Shown here piece after piece: positions 1-10,085 of a DNA stretch of 64,000 nucleotides. The stretch is from Meira nashicola. Lineage: Eukaryota; Basidiomycota; Exobasidiomycetes; Exobasidiales; Brachybasidiaceae. The notes beneath the pieces were generated by a model. The model did no database searches, had not been told where the DNA came from, and worked only from the letters and a program-made list of their open reading frames with translations. Location: assembly GCA_001600355.1 (NCBI GenBank), contig BCJU01000001.1:5022013-5086012 (forward strand), in the 5' to 3' direction. Both the position numbers and the translations under genes were made by a program. Within the stretch, counting starts at the first letter, position 1. Each line of letters opens with the position of its first letter.

Positions 1-3000
1 TTGGAAAAGGAGACTGATCGAATCGATCATATTTTACCTATACGCCTCTGCATTCCTGGAATTGAACAGCAAGTCTTGACATTGAAAGAAAAGCCGATAA
101 CGGAAGATGGTACTGGTCTATTGATACTTTCACCTTTATTGGCCAATCTACGTAACGCACTAAGGCCATCAACAAAAATGCATTGTTTCGACTTATTGTT
201 GCATCTTTCAGCTAATTGGCTAACTGACGAAGCAAAACTCGATCGTGTATTGCCGTATGTGATCAATATGTTTGATGATGAATCGATCATGGTTCGCGTT
301 GCTGCTGTACGAACAGCAACTCAATTGCTTTCCCTTGTGGATACCATTACGCCATCCAATGCTTCAACATTCTCCGAGTATATCATGCCGAACATGCGAC
401 TTATTCTTCGCGATTCTTCTTCTTTGGTTCGTGGCATGTACGCTTCATGCCTAGTAGAATTATCTCGTATAGGTATACGATTCTTACAAATAACCTCAGC
501 CATGCGTGCTGAAGGTATTTTTGCTGCCGATGCTGATGGACGTACAGGAGGAGATGCAGACGATTTCTTGGAAGGCGAGCCTAGACCGGAGGATGAAGTG
601 AATTTTGACAGGCAGATGGATATCTTGCGTGCTTTCTTTCGTGAACAAGTCACTGTCTTATTGACCGACCCTTCTCCTGTTGTTAAACGTAGCTTGGTCT
701 CAAACATTGGCCCATTATGCGTTTTCTTTGGTTCTACTTTGGCAAACGATGTGATATTAAGTCACATGATCACCTATCTGAACGATCGCTCATGGTTACT
801 CCGCAAAGCTTTTTTTGATGCAATCGTTGAAGTTGCTCAAGTAGCCGGCGCTAGAAGTGTAGAGGATTATATCTCAACATTACTATTGCAAGCTTTGTCG
901 GATCCAGAGGAATCTGTCATCTTACACGTTTTGCAAGGTTTACGAAGAATGCTCAACATTCGAGAAACAAGTAAAGCATTGCTATCTCAGAGCAAAGTAC
1001 TCGATATTGCCGCTGCCACTGCAGGATTCTTGTGTCATCCAAATCACTGGCTTCGCACAGCCTCATCTCTTGTCGTTGAGTCTTGTTCAGAGCAGCTAAA
1101 TTCGGTTGACGTTTGGGCAATCTTGTATCCTGCTATTCGTCCTTTACTTCGCAGTGATGTGAAATCCATAGAAGGCGAAAATTTGCTTTTCGCTGCAAAA
1201 GATCCGCTCAGCCGCGAAGTATTGCAAAAAGCAGTTCAATGGGCATTTCGAGCAAAAAATTCAAAATTCTGGAAGCCAACGACAAATTCTGATTTAAAAG
1301 GAAAGGCTGGACTGGGTAATGGTCTGGGTCGTGAAGGCGTTGGATTGATGATCGGGAGAAAAGCTACAGGCATCACTCGTACGCCTGTTCCACGCAACGA
1401 AGAGGACGATGCTCATTTTGATAGTTTACGATCATCTGGCTTGAGCGAAGATGATGAAGTGAAATTGATTGCATTACGCGAATACATCACCAAGCTAGCA
1501 AAAATGTCAAACTTGATCGGACAAGGTATCAAAGCTTCTGCTTCGACATCACTAGTAAATCATGAAGATGCAAGTCTCTTACCACCTCTCCAAATTAAAT
1601 CTAGTCTTGCAGTCCAACCATTGGATGATGTTACTCCTCTGACAATTTTCTTCACTTCAAGCAATCAACCTCAATCACAAATTCAAAGAAATTTGCCGGC
1701 CGATACTGTATCCATACGCTCGCAGACAGCCGACAGTACATTTAGTGGCAGAATGGCTCGAAGAAGGCTTGCAGGCGGGCGAATTGTGAGCGAGACGGGA
1801 ATGATGAGTCCTTTGGAAGAATTGAGAAGGCGGATGAATGAAGCAAATAATTCTGGGGATGCGGATACTTTGGCACTTCCAGCAACGCCAACAGGACCCC
1901 TTGAATTCGGTCAAACAGACTTCACCGCACCTCTACGTCCTGGAAGTCCTTCTAGTATATTATCGGGAGGAGCAACCTCCAATGCATTACAATCCAAATT
2001 AGCAATTGGAGTTAGTAAAGCACAAGCAGCTATTGCCTCAAATCCGACCAATGTCACTGGTAAGATGGCCGAGGGATCTGCAAAAATTCTGTCTGTTACG
2101 GATAGAGAACAAGTTATTCAAAATGCTGTAGAGTCTGATCGTACTACGCCAAATGGATCAGTGACCCCGCACACTCGTGCTGGATTAGGACGTCAGACAG
2201 CAGAGGTGACTGGTAATGAGCCAAGTTTCAGTAGTACATATGACGGTAATGATCCTTACATTCGTGCTCATTTGGAAGCGATCTACTTGAGCAATTTCCA
2301 AGATCGTCATCCTGGATGGGGCCCTGCCATTACGGCTACTGCCCCGATGAGGAGGAAAGCCGGCTTGAATGCCAAAGCAGCCGCTTCTGCTGGTGCACGA
2401 ATAGGAAGTGTGGGTGCACCCACTGCATCTGTGAGCAGCAATCGACGTCCGGAAGGCAATTTGATCGCATACTTTACAGAACATACTGCTCCCATTTCTT
2501 CAATTGTGATTTCACCCGATCATGCATTTTTCCTTTCGGGATCGGAAGATGGAACGATTAAAGTTTGGGATACAGCACGTTTGGAAAAGAATGTCACTTC
2601 TCGATCACGAGGAACGTATAATGGACAAAGAGGTAAAATCGTCTGTCTTGTCATGTTGAACGGCAGTCATTGCGTTGCAAGTGCCGCAACAGATGGAAGC
2701 GTACATGTTGTTCGTATTGAAGTTGGTATCTCACCATCTGCTCCCTCTTCTCTGCCGAGGTATGGAAAGATCAGAATGGTTTCGAATTTCCAATTGAGCG
2801 ATCCAGAAGAATTTGTGGTATGCATGGTGCAAAGTTCACGTAAAAGTGGTGTTTCGACTAAAGATGCGGCTATGACAACAAGTGCAGGCTCTGCATCTCT
2901 GCCTGTTGGTGGTGGTGTTTCAACTTCATCTATGAATGCATCTGCATCGGGAAGTACATTGATCTTGGCAACTTCTAAAAGTCATATCGTAATATTGGAT

Positions 3001-4410
3001 CTTCGAACGATGCAAGTTTTGACCAATTTCGAAAATCCTGCTCATTTAGGAGCGATTGCCGCCATTTGTGTGGATCCACAAAATATTTGGCTGCTCATCG
3101 GTACGATCGGAGGTGTAATGTGCTTATGGGATCTTCGCTTTCACTTATTGGTAAAAACATGGAGATTAAGTACAGTAGAAAGAGAAACGAATGTTGGAAG
3201 AATGAAGAGCACAACAACGCAAGATGATGCAGATGATGCATTTGTACATGATGGGCATTCTATCATCCGTGTCAATTCGATCGCATTGCATCCAAGCAAA
3301 GGAGATGGACGCTGGGTTATGATTGCTTATGAAAAGCTTAATATTGATTTCCAGGGCGTGCAGAATGGCTCGATTGGACAAAGGGAGACATTGATCGAAA
3401 CATGGGACATAGAATCGACCGAATGCGTAGAGGTGTACAATACTATTCGACATGATGGACCACCTTCACAGTCACCAGCTACACAAACTGGAAATGAAGA
3501 TGAGGTGCTGCCTTTACAACAATACAAGAATACCTCAAGTACTGTGTCACATGACCGTTTCATTGGACTTGGCAATGCAGCTGAGGCTATTGAGAGGTTG
3601 GTAAAGATGCATGAAGCACGATTGGATCAAGCTCAAGATGAGGCAAGTGATATTGTCGGACCTTCAAATGACCAAGAGCAGGAGATAGGCGCTTATCGAA
3701 AAACGAAGAAAAAAGAAGTCATTCAACCGCCACCGCCAACCTCTTTTGTTCGAAGTATGTTAGTGGCCGTGGAAGGTTATACATCCGGTAATCTTCCTCA
3801 TGCAGCCCAAGTTAGTGGTGGCTGGTTAGATGCTGGCAAATTAGCATCAACATCAAACGAGAATGCTCATCAAAGTTCCGGAGATGGTCCTGCTGGCTAT
3901 ATGATCACAGGTGGAATGGATAAAAGAATTCGATTTTGGGATTTGGGTAAAGTTGAAAAGAGTACATCTTTCGGTGCACCAACTGATGAACGTAACGAAT
4001 TTCGCGTCAAAGGTCCAGAGAGTGCAGAATTATCGGTAGGAACGAAGAAGAAATCTGCCGTTAATGGTATAGATCATCGCAGCAGACAAACGAACAGGGG
4101 AAATGCAACTCAAATGAATGATGAAGCTATAGATAACAATGGAGTACTTGCGGTGAATGGAACAGATGCCAATTTGGAAACTATACATGCTACCACATTC
4201 ACTCATCAATTACATCCTACAAGTGCAACAGGAAGGGCGGCAATTACATCTTTACGATCTCCATTGCTAACCCATCAAACGAATAGCGCCACAAGCACAA
4301 TGTTGATGAAAGCTCATAAAGATGCAATCACTTCATTGGCTATCATTGAATCACCTTTTAGATGCATTGTTGCAGGTGATTATGCTGGTAATATCCGCGT
4401 CTGGGAGTGA
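1..4410 (+). CDS. VPS15: Vps15-type regulatory subunit of class III PI3-kinase (5' partial)
   Basis: This open frame enters from the left edge, so the true start and the N-terminal pseudokinase domain lie outside the window. About 1,469 codons are visible. Residues 1-420 form helical HEAT-type repeats (for example PYVINMFDDESIMVRVAA). A long Ser/Thr-rich linker follows to about residue 815. The C-terminal third is a WD40 propeller beginning near residue 820 (EHTAPISSIVISPDH, DGTIKVWD), with later blades at GGMDKRIRFWD near 1,300 and a closing GNIRVWE. HEAT repeats followed by WD40 is the known architecture of Vps15/PIK3R4. That protein anchors and activates the Vps34 lipid kinase on endosomes and autophagic membranes. 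Low-complexity inserts inside the propeller make this homologue long. The first visible triplet is TTG and is not a real start. Confidence 0.9.
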   Translation: MEKETDRIDHILPIRLCIPGIEQQVLTLKEKPITEDGTGLLILSPLLANLRNALRPSTKMHCFDLLLHLSANWLTDEAKLDRVLPYVINMFDDESIMVRVAAVRTATQLLSLVDTITPSNASTFSEYIMPNMRLILRDSSSLVRGMYASCLVELSRIGIRFLQITSAMRAEGIFAADADGRTGGDADDFLEGEPRPEDEVNFDRQMDILRAFFREQVTVLLTDPSPVVKRSLVSNIGPLCVFFGSTLANDVILSHMITYLNDRSWLLRKAFFDAIVEVAQVAGARSVEDYISTLLLQALSDPEESVILHVLQGLRRMLNIRETSKALLSQSKVLDIAAATAGFLCHPNHWLRTASSLVVESCSEQLNSVDVWAILYPAIRPLLRSDVKSIEGENLLFAAKDPLSREVLQKAVQWAFRAKNSKFWKPTTNSDLKGKAGLGNGLGREGVGLMIGRKATGITRTPVPRNEEDDAHFDSLRSSGLSEDDEVKLIALREYITKLAKMSNLIGQGIKASASTSLVNHEDASLLPPLQIKSSLAVQPLDDVTPLTIFFTSSNQPQSQIQRNLPADTVSIRSQTADSTFSGRMARRRLAGGRIVSETGMMSPLEELRRRMNEANNSGDADTLALPATPTGPLEFGQTDFTAPLRPGSPSSILSGGATSNALQSKLAIGVSKAQAAIASNPTNVTGKMAEGSAKILSVTDREQVIQNAVESDRTTPNGSVTPHTRAGLGRQTAEVTGNEPSFSSTYDGNDPYIRAHLEAIYLSNFQDRHPGWGPAITATAPMRRKAGLNAKAAASAGARIGSVGAPTASVSSNRRPEGNLIAYFTEHTAPISSIVISPDHAFFLSGSEDGTIKVWDTARLEKNVTSRSRGTYNGQRGKIVCLVMLNGSHCVASAATDGSVHVVRIEVGISPSAPSSLPRYGKIRMVSNFQLSDPEEFVVCMVQSSRKSGVSTKDAAMTTSAGSASLPVGGGVSTSSMNASASGSTLILATSKSHIVILDLRTMQVLTNFENPAHLGAIAAICVDPQNIWLLIGTIGGVMCLWDLRFHLLVKTWRLSTVERETNVGRMKSTTTQDDADDAFVHDGHSIIRVNSIALHPSKGDGRWVMIAYEKLNIDFQGVQNGSIGQRETLIETWDIESTECVEVYNTIRHDGPPSQSPATQTGNEDEVLPLQQYKNTSSTVSHDRFIGLGNAAEAIERLVKMHEARLDQAQDEASDIVGPSNDQEQEIGAYRKTKKKEVIQPPPPTSFVRSMLVAVEGYTSGNLPHAAQVSGGWLDAGKLASTSNENAHQSSGDGPAGYMITGGMDKRIRFWDLGKVEKSTSFGAPTDERNEFRVKGPESAELSVGTKKKSAVNGIDHRSRQTNRGNATQMNDEAIDNNGVLAVNGTDANLETIHATTFTHQLHPTSATGRAAITSLRSPLLTHQTNSATSTMLMKAHKDAITSLAIIESPFRCIVAGDYAGNIRVWE

Positions 4411-4560
4411 TATTTTCTGTACTTTTATTTGAATTGTACTTTTAGCACTTTAATCAAGCGTGAATGGATAAGCGTGAATGGATAAACAATCCTTTGTGAA
4501 TTTATTTATTTAGAGTTACATGACGGTGATTTTCGTTATAATACATCTGTTGGCCCAAAA

Positions 4561-5742
4561 TTACTTGACTTTCGGTTTACAGTCTTCCCAAATAGAGCGA
4601 ATATGAATCTGAACTTTGCCTTCGCCACCTGCTCCAATGCCTCCAACTTCACCAGGCGCAGGTCCATGGTGTCGAGTATCTTCTATATTCTCAAATCCGC
4701 TTGCGACAGCTAACCAGGTACCATCTGAAGAAAATGCGCCAGCAGATAATGGAGATGGATATCTAGGATATTGTCTGATTCGCTTTTTGGCCAAAGGATC
4801 CCATACAGCTACTATTGCATCTCCTCCTAAAGATGCAAAAGTTGCATGTTGAGGATGAAAGCTAATTCCATTTACCGGATAAACCGTATCAACACCATCA
4901 ACCACTTGTCTATGACATTTGAAAGCATACTTTTTCGCTTGAACACTTTCAGATGAATCAAAGAATTCTACTGCAATTCTACCTTCGATTGATGAAATTG
5001 CATATCCTTGACCGTCTGGCATACATCGTATATCGCGTAACATGAACTTTAAGCTGCTTTCACGTTTCTGTTCTGCACGCCAAACATCTTCATTATTCGA
5101 TTTGCCAGCTTTAACATTGTCAATTTCTTCGCGCCATTTTGATAATTCAAATATATGAATCAATCTGCCTGCCATTCCTACTACCAAACGAGGTGTTTGA
5201 TCAGTGATAGAAATAGATCTACCTGCATTTTCTGATGTGATCGGATAGGGCGGAGATAGGTCCATAGCTAAAGCTTTATCTGGTAGATCGATCGTGCGCA
5301 AAAGAGACGCATTTATTGGTGAAGGATCCCAAACCTTTAAAGTAGAATCCCAAGAGGATGAAATAAGCAAATTTACCGAATGACTGTATCGAATTCTACT
5401 GATTGCAGCTGAATGCTTTCCGATGATATTTGTTTGACCGGTTTCCAAATTTAATAGACGTACTCGACGATCGATTCCTCCACTAGCAGCAAGAGTATCC
5501 GTGATCCAGCAAACATCCAAAACAGGTGCTTCATGATTAAAAGTGTGAATCAAACGTACCCTTTTGCTAGGATCTGAAGAAGATGCTTCATCTAGATTGG
5601 CTAAATGGTATAATCGAACAGTTTTGTCCCAACTTGATACTAGCAATTGATTAGCTTTAGATGGATTAGGATTGAAGATTAAAGAAGAGATTGGATCTTG
5701 TGGTGGTGAAGGTATTGTATATTCTATTGTTTGATTTGACAT
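4561..5742 (-). CDS. BUB3: Mitotic spindle checkpoint WD40 protein Bub3
   Basis: An intronless gene of 393 codons encoding a single WD40 propeller. Diagnostic Bub3 segments are visible: SSWDKTVRLYH near residue 37, HEAPVLDVCW near 70, SSIEGRIAVEFFD in the middle, YAFKCHRQ, and NGISFHPQHATFASLGGD towards the end. The related Rae1/Gle2 is excluded by the AFKCHR block and the overall spacing. Bub3 binds the GLEBS motifs of Bub1 and BubR1/Mad3 and recruits them to phosphorylated Knl1 at kinetochores. The protein is somewhat longer than yeast or human Bub3 (about 330-340) because of an insert near residues 215-235 and a Gly-rich tail loop. Its 3' end faces VPS15 with about 150 bp between them. The ATG is followed directly by the propeller, so the start is convincing. 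Confidence 0.9.
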   Translation of the reverse strand: MSNQTIEYTIPSPPQDPISSLIFNPNPSKANQLLVSSWDKTVRLYHLANLDEASSSDPSKRVRLIHTFNHEAPVLDVCWITDTLAASGGIDRRVRLLNLETGQTNIIGKHSAAISRIRYSHSVNLLISSSWDSTLKVWDPSPINASLLRTIDLPDKALAMDLSPPYPITSENAGRSISITDQTPRLVVGMAGRLIHIFELSKWREEIDNVKAGKSNNEDVWRAEQKRESSLKFMLRDIRCMPDGQGYAISSIEGRIAVEFFDSSESVQAKKYAFKCHRQVVDGVDTVYPVNGISFHPQHATFASLGGDAIVAVWDPLAKKRIRQYPRYPSPLSAGAFSSDGTWLAVASGFENIEDTRHHGPAPGEVGGIGAGGEGKVQIHIRSIWEDCKPKVK

Positions 5743-6029
5743 GGCGATTCAATCTTCATCAGATTTCAAATGAAAAAGGTGAGTTTGGAGGAAGAAGAAC
5801 AATTGGTTCGGATAGCGGAGGATGAAGACCGATCGACCGTGCGTGCGTGCATAAATGAAGTGTTGGTCGAAGAATCACACTTTTTTGACGCGTCTTGAGC
5901 TTAAAAGCAGAAATCAACTCAAAAATAAAAAATGTGTTTTGCTTGACGATCTTCTACTAAACTATACAACACCACCAGAATCTTTTTCCGCGATCAAAGA
6001 TATCTTGAGTCTCTGGTGGTTAATTTATC

Positions 6030-7457
6030 ATGTCATTTGCTGGAGGACGTACACCTTTTCGACCATTACAACAAGAGAGAGTACCTTTTGTTTCTGAAAT
6101 GTATTCGAATAAACAACAACAACAAATGAGATCTCGCGATTCTCCAATGGATTTTTCATATGATTCACCTTCAAAGCCTTCAGGTGCATGGCTAAATGCG
6201 AATTCGGATCATATTGAAGATAATAAAATGGAAGATGCAGAAGAATTACAAAGGGAGAGAAAGAGAACTTTGGAAATGTCAGGAAAGAGTGATCCATTCA
6301 TATTTGGTAACAATAATGCAAATTCAGGTGGAGCTTTTCTATTTCAACAGCCTTTATCACCAACAATCGAAGGACCAGATGTTGATATGGCAACGGAATT
6401 GAGAACTCAAAGAACACTATCCGGTAATAAAATACATACAACGCGGCTAGAGAACGAGCAAGAAAAAGATCAATCAAGCTCTTCTAGAAGACCTGTCTCT
6501 CAAGGAGCTGTTTTAAGAGTAAACAGACAAAGGGCAGCGAATAACAAAAAACCATCTTCACTTCCCAGAAGGAGAAAGGGTTCTCTAGGTCATCGTGGCT
6601 TACAAGGTGGAGAAGAAGATGAGGAAAACGAAGATGATATAAGCGCAGAATGGGAAGATGACGAAAAGTATGATACAGTGACACAACAACGAAGGAAAGG
6701 AAGGGGCAAAGAACGACCACGATCGTTGAGTAGACGAGTAGGGGATACATTGAATATACACTACTTCTTCAATGAATCAAACAGAGATGATGATCGTATG
6801 TCACAAAATAATGCAACTAATCGAAATCAACCTTTCTCGCCACGTTCTTGGCTCGATCCCGAATGGTGTTTAGGAATGGCACAATTTGGCTTTAATGCAA
6901 CTTTATTGATTGGTGTTGTTTGGGTATTATTTAACGTCGTCAGAACATTACAGCGTGATGTATCAAGCAAAGTACGAGAATATGAAATGGAATATCTTGC
7001 GGAAATTGAATCTTGTTCGCAAAGTTATCATTTGAACAGATGTGGAACGGAAGGTGCTGTACCTGCTTTAGCAAATGCATGTGCAAATTGGCAAAGATGT
7101 TCAGCAAGAGATCCAGCAAACGTTGGAAGAGCGCGTGTGGCTGCTGAAACGGTAGCAGAAATCGTAAATGGATTTGTTGATGTTGTCAGTTGGAAGAGTA
7201 TGTTATTCACACTTTTATCTCTTATCATTATCGTTGGCGCAACGAATTCTTTCTTATCTTTCTTTCGAATTCGATCAAGAACAAATAAAGGCAACAAAAA
7301 TATAAATATCGCATCTCAAGGAGATTATCGAAATGCTATCCCACCAACGCATGGATATGGAGGATACGATATACCATCTCATGATCATCACTTGCGATCT
7401 CGTGCATGGCATCCTAGCTCACCTACAACACCTCAATCAAAGCGAATGTGTAGATGA
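6030..7457 (+). CDS. BRR6: Brr6/Brl1-type nuclear envelope protein
   Basis: A 475-residue protein. Residues 1-270 are charged, low-complexity and probably disordered. The C-terminal part carries the Brl1/Brr6 domain: a first membrane helix near residues 288-308 (TLLIGVVWVLFNVVRTLQ), a lumenal segment with four cysteines near 329, 338, 350 and 356 (ESCSQSYHLNRC and CANWQRC), and a second membrane helix near 390-412. The paired cysteines are the hallmark of the 'di-sulfide bridge nucleocytoplasmic transport domain'. Family members sit in the nuclear envelope and help fuse inner and outer membranes during pore assembly, as well as affecting lipid homeostasis. Many fungi have one gene instead of the yeast BRR6/BRL1 pair, so I cannot say which paralogue this corresponds to. 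Its upstream neighbour BUB3 is divergent, with about 290 bp between the starts. Confidence 0.85.
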   Translation: MSFAGGRTPFRPLQQERVPFVSEMYSNKQQQQMRSRDSPMDFSYDSPSKPSGAWLNANSDHIEDNKMEDAEELQRERKRTLEMSGKSDPFIFGNNNANSGGAFLFQQPLSPTIEGPDVDMATELRTQRTLSGNKIHTTRLENEQEKDQSSSSRRPVSQGAVLRVNRQRAANNKKPSSLPRRRKGSLGHRGLQGGEEDEENEDDISAEWEDDEKYDTVTQQRRKGRGKERPRSLSRRVGDTLNIHYFFNESNRDDDRMSQNNATNRNQPFSPRSWLDPEWCLGMAQFGFNATLLIGVVWVLFNVVRTLQRDVSSKVREYEMEYLAEIESCSQSYHLNRCGTEGAVPALANACANWQRCSARDPANVGRARVAAETVAEIVNGFVDVVSWKSMLFTLLSLIIIVGATNSFLSFFRIRSRTNKGNKNINIASQGDYRNAIPPTHGYGGYDIPSHDHHLRSRAWHPSSPTTPQSKRMCR

Positions 7458-7491
7458 TTATTGTACTATTTATCGAATTCATACATGCCTG

Positions 7492-8201
7492 TCATGATAT
7501 GAAGCTTGGTGGTAATGCGAGGGTTGATAATGCAACCGGATTAGTTCGAATGAGACCTATGTTTTTCGGGTTTTGAGCTTGATTTCGGGACATTTGCTCG
7601 CATATTGGAGCTGGTACTTTCAACATGTTCAACAGCGGCAACAGCTTTCCTACCGCTTTCTTGGGCTCTCTCCTTATCTTTGCTGCTGCCGGATTGACGT
7701 GATTGACGTGATTGTCCTGCTTTTGCGAACTAATTTCACGATGTGTTCTATCCCAAATTTGTTTTGTTATTTGATCATCTTTATGAAAGATATTCCTCCA
7801 TGCATCAGGATGATCTTGAAGAGCGGTTAACCCTACAACATTTAACGCTTGCGTTGAATAATCATGACGTAATAATCTCGCTTCTTTTTTAGCTGTTTCA
7901 ATATGTCCATTAATTCTATTTTGAACGGCAACAGGTTGATTCTTTTTCAAAATTGAAATCATTCTTGGATCATCTAATCCTAAATGTTTCTAAAAAGAGA
8001 AGGAGAATTATATTATCTTGATCAGATATTTTGTTTGTAGTTATATTTTCACAATGATACACTTACCTTTCTAGAGTCTTTATTGCCATGTCCGCTGCTA
8101 CCTTCGCTTGAACTACTTGCAGGTATAGCAGTTACAATCTTTATCAATTGAACAATCAGAACCACATAAAGTGTAAACCGAACAATAATGGTGAAAAACA
8201 T
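7492..8201 (-). CDS. Predicted secreted protein A of a tandem pair (2 exons)
   Basis: This gene is my reconstruction. Exon 1 is 8067-8201 and exon 2 is 7492-7989, separated by a 77-bp intron (7990-8066) with donor GTAAGT and acceptor CTTTTTAG, phase 0. The product is 210 residues. The start at 8201 was chosen because it gives a clean signal peptide (MFFTIIVRF, then YVVLIVQLIKIVTA; likely cut near IVTA/IPA), followed by a short Ser/Gly-rich stretch. The mature part is basic, with few cysteines, and I recognise no known domain. From about residue 70 it shares a spaced pattern with the next gene upstream: HIET, NVVGLTAL, DAWRNIF and KQIWD here, against HQDT, NTLMLAV, KPYRALY and QKIWE there. Both genes have one phase-0 intron shortly after the signal peptide. 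Function is unknown; an effector-like or other secreted role is only inference. Confidence 0.6.
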
Positions 8202-8494
8202 ACTGTAACTTTGAAGATGTGGTAGGAAGAGTTTTGTATTACAAATTTGATCTCTCTCCCTTTTATATGTCACTTTTTTACTCATTTTGACATTTCCGAC
8301 CGAGTTTACACCATGATTTTGCGGTGGAGAAAGTTTCAAATTTTGCCGTATGATAGAGCGGGGCTTTCCCCACTTTATAATTTTTAAAACCCATATTTCG
8401 TTGGGACGATTGACGCTTTTTATCAAAAGTATCAAATTATTAGCGGTATAACAATGCATTTGCAAATAAATATGAAATAAATGTACAATGATTT

Positions 8495-9447
8495 TTAATT
8501 ACCTTTTTTGCTGTGCGAAGATGTTTGATGTTTTGCTTGTAAGTGACTAAGAGCCGCATTGGAAGAGCCACCTTGAGAGTACGTTCTAGAAGGTGAATAG
8601 GAGGATCTCATATTACCATGTGATCCGTCGACGCTTTCCTTTCTCCCGGAACATCTACTTGGACTGGAATGGCATTCACTTTGTCCCTCTATCCTCTCCT
8701 CTTTTTTATTTTTTTGTGAAGAAGGTCCGCTTTCTGACACAGGTTCAAATTTGGTTGGTATTTGATTTACCCACTCTTGTACCTTTTCTCGAGAACGTGG
8801 AGATTGAATCGCATTCATATGTTCACTTAGTTTGCTCTGCATGGGTTTTTTGCCTTTTGACTTTATAAAGTTTGCTGGAGAACTACTTGTTGGACTTTTA
8901 GAATTTATTCGTTGATAATCGTGTGGTCTTTGTGATTTATGTGGGAATACCTTTTTAATTTTGCCTATTACAGTTTTCTCTTTTCTTAATTTCTTTTCCA
9001 ACTCTTTCACATGTTGTGTACCATTATTCTCTTCCCATATCTTTTGATTGCCTGAACGAGTTCGATATAATGCCCTATAAGGTTTATCTAAATCTTTTGA
9101 TACGGCTAACATTAAGGTATTATAATTGTGATCTGTAGGCTCAATTCCTCTACGATCTGCTTTTCTCTCTCCTGTATCTTGATGATGGGCCCAATATCTT
9201 TTTTGATCAGAATGAAACGTTCTGAAAAAAAGTTTACTAGTTTCTTTATTATCAAAAGGATCTTCAATACTGTTTTCGGAATGCTTATAAGTTGCATTTC
9301 AGTTTCTTTCCTCTTACTTCTCACTCTGATAGATCTTTTACTCACTGTGTCGTGCTTGCAATTGATACAAGCATTAGTTGATAATAGGATGCTTCCTAAA
9401 AGCACAATGACAGCAACGAATGATGATTTGCTGATGAATTTCATCAT
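8495..9447 (-). CDS. Predicted secreted protein B of a tandem pair (2 exons)
   Basis: A reconstructed two-exon gene. Exon 1 is 9346-9447, the 62-bp intron is 9284-9345 (donor GTGAGT, branch-like ACTGAA, acceptor TTATAAG, phase 0), and exon 2 is 8495-9283. The product is 296 residues. The N-terminus is a signal peptide (MMKFISKSSF followed by VAVIVLLGSILLSTNA), then a short Cys-containing segment (CINCKHD). Exon 2 begins HSENSIEDPF and contains the block shared with protein A (HQDT near residue 70, KPYRALY, QKIWEE). A Lys-rich probable helix and a long Ser-rich, low-complexity tail follow. Without the intron the locus would look frameshifted. The tail ends AAAAAAG-GTAATT before the stop, so a further weak splice donor cannot be excluded. 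I recognise no domain; the gene is probably a diverged duplicate of its neighbour. Confidence 0.6.
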
Positions 9448-10085
9448 TTCCTATGGAGATGACTGTTAAGCACAATTTGAAGTCGTGCGATAAATCTGAA
9501 AGGAGTTTGGTGATTTCTTGGAAAGATGTTAGAATTTAGAAGTGCTGCAATCGTGTACAGCCACGGAAGTCATGCTTTTGAATGAATAAATGCACAACCA
9601 TCACGATTATTTCGGGGCGGGCTTTTCAGGGCTTGGGGGATCAATCCTACAGCCAAGTATTGCGTACACAATAATCTCCTAGATACCTTTTCCGGGATCC
9701 TAGATGAAAATCCGAAAAACGTTCCGATCACATTCTCATGCTTCATCAAATCACCTACACCTACAGAGAGTGAGCAAATCTCAATCTTTGGCGTCAGAAT
9801 GAAAGAAGTTGTTAAAAGGGCGTGTTTTCTCATATCACTAGACTTATGGCGGGAGGGCGCGCCACTACCCGATCCAGAAAGGCAAAAATTGGCTCAACGC
9901 GTGGAGTGTAGGCTAATAAAAAAAAGTGTTTATGCGAGGTCAATGCAACAACAGCAAGCATTTGCGTTAAGCCAACGGGGATTCAAATTCCATCCTTGTT
10001 GCTTCGATGTCACAATATCATTATCAATATTAAAACACCTAGAAGAGCCAATTGGTAAGGGGGGACCAAAATAAAGAATTCATCA
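9448..10085. other. Intergenic region between secreted gene B and DCP2
   Basis: About 640 bp between two divergent genes, so it should hold both promoters. Two short opposite reading frames (9570-9833 minus and 9799-10074 plus) look like chance frames: mixed composition, no domain and no conserved features. No tRNA-like fold or clear TATA box was seen. Confidence 0.5.

Noticed and set aside
8495..9447. Frameshifted pseudogene
   Set aside because: Strong donor, branch-like and acceptor sites join the two frames in phase, so an intron explains the break better than a mutation.
9799..10074. Small gene upstream of DCP2
   Set aside because: 91 codons of unremarkable composition, lying in the DCP2 promoter/leader, with no signal peptide or domain.
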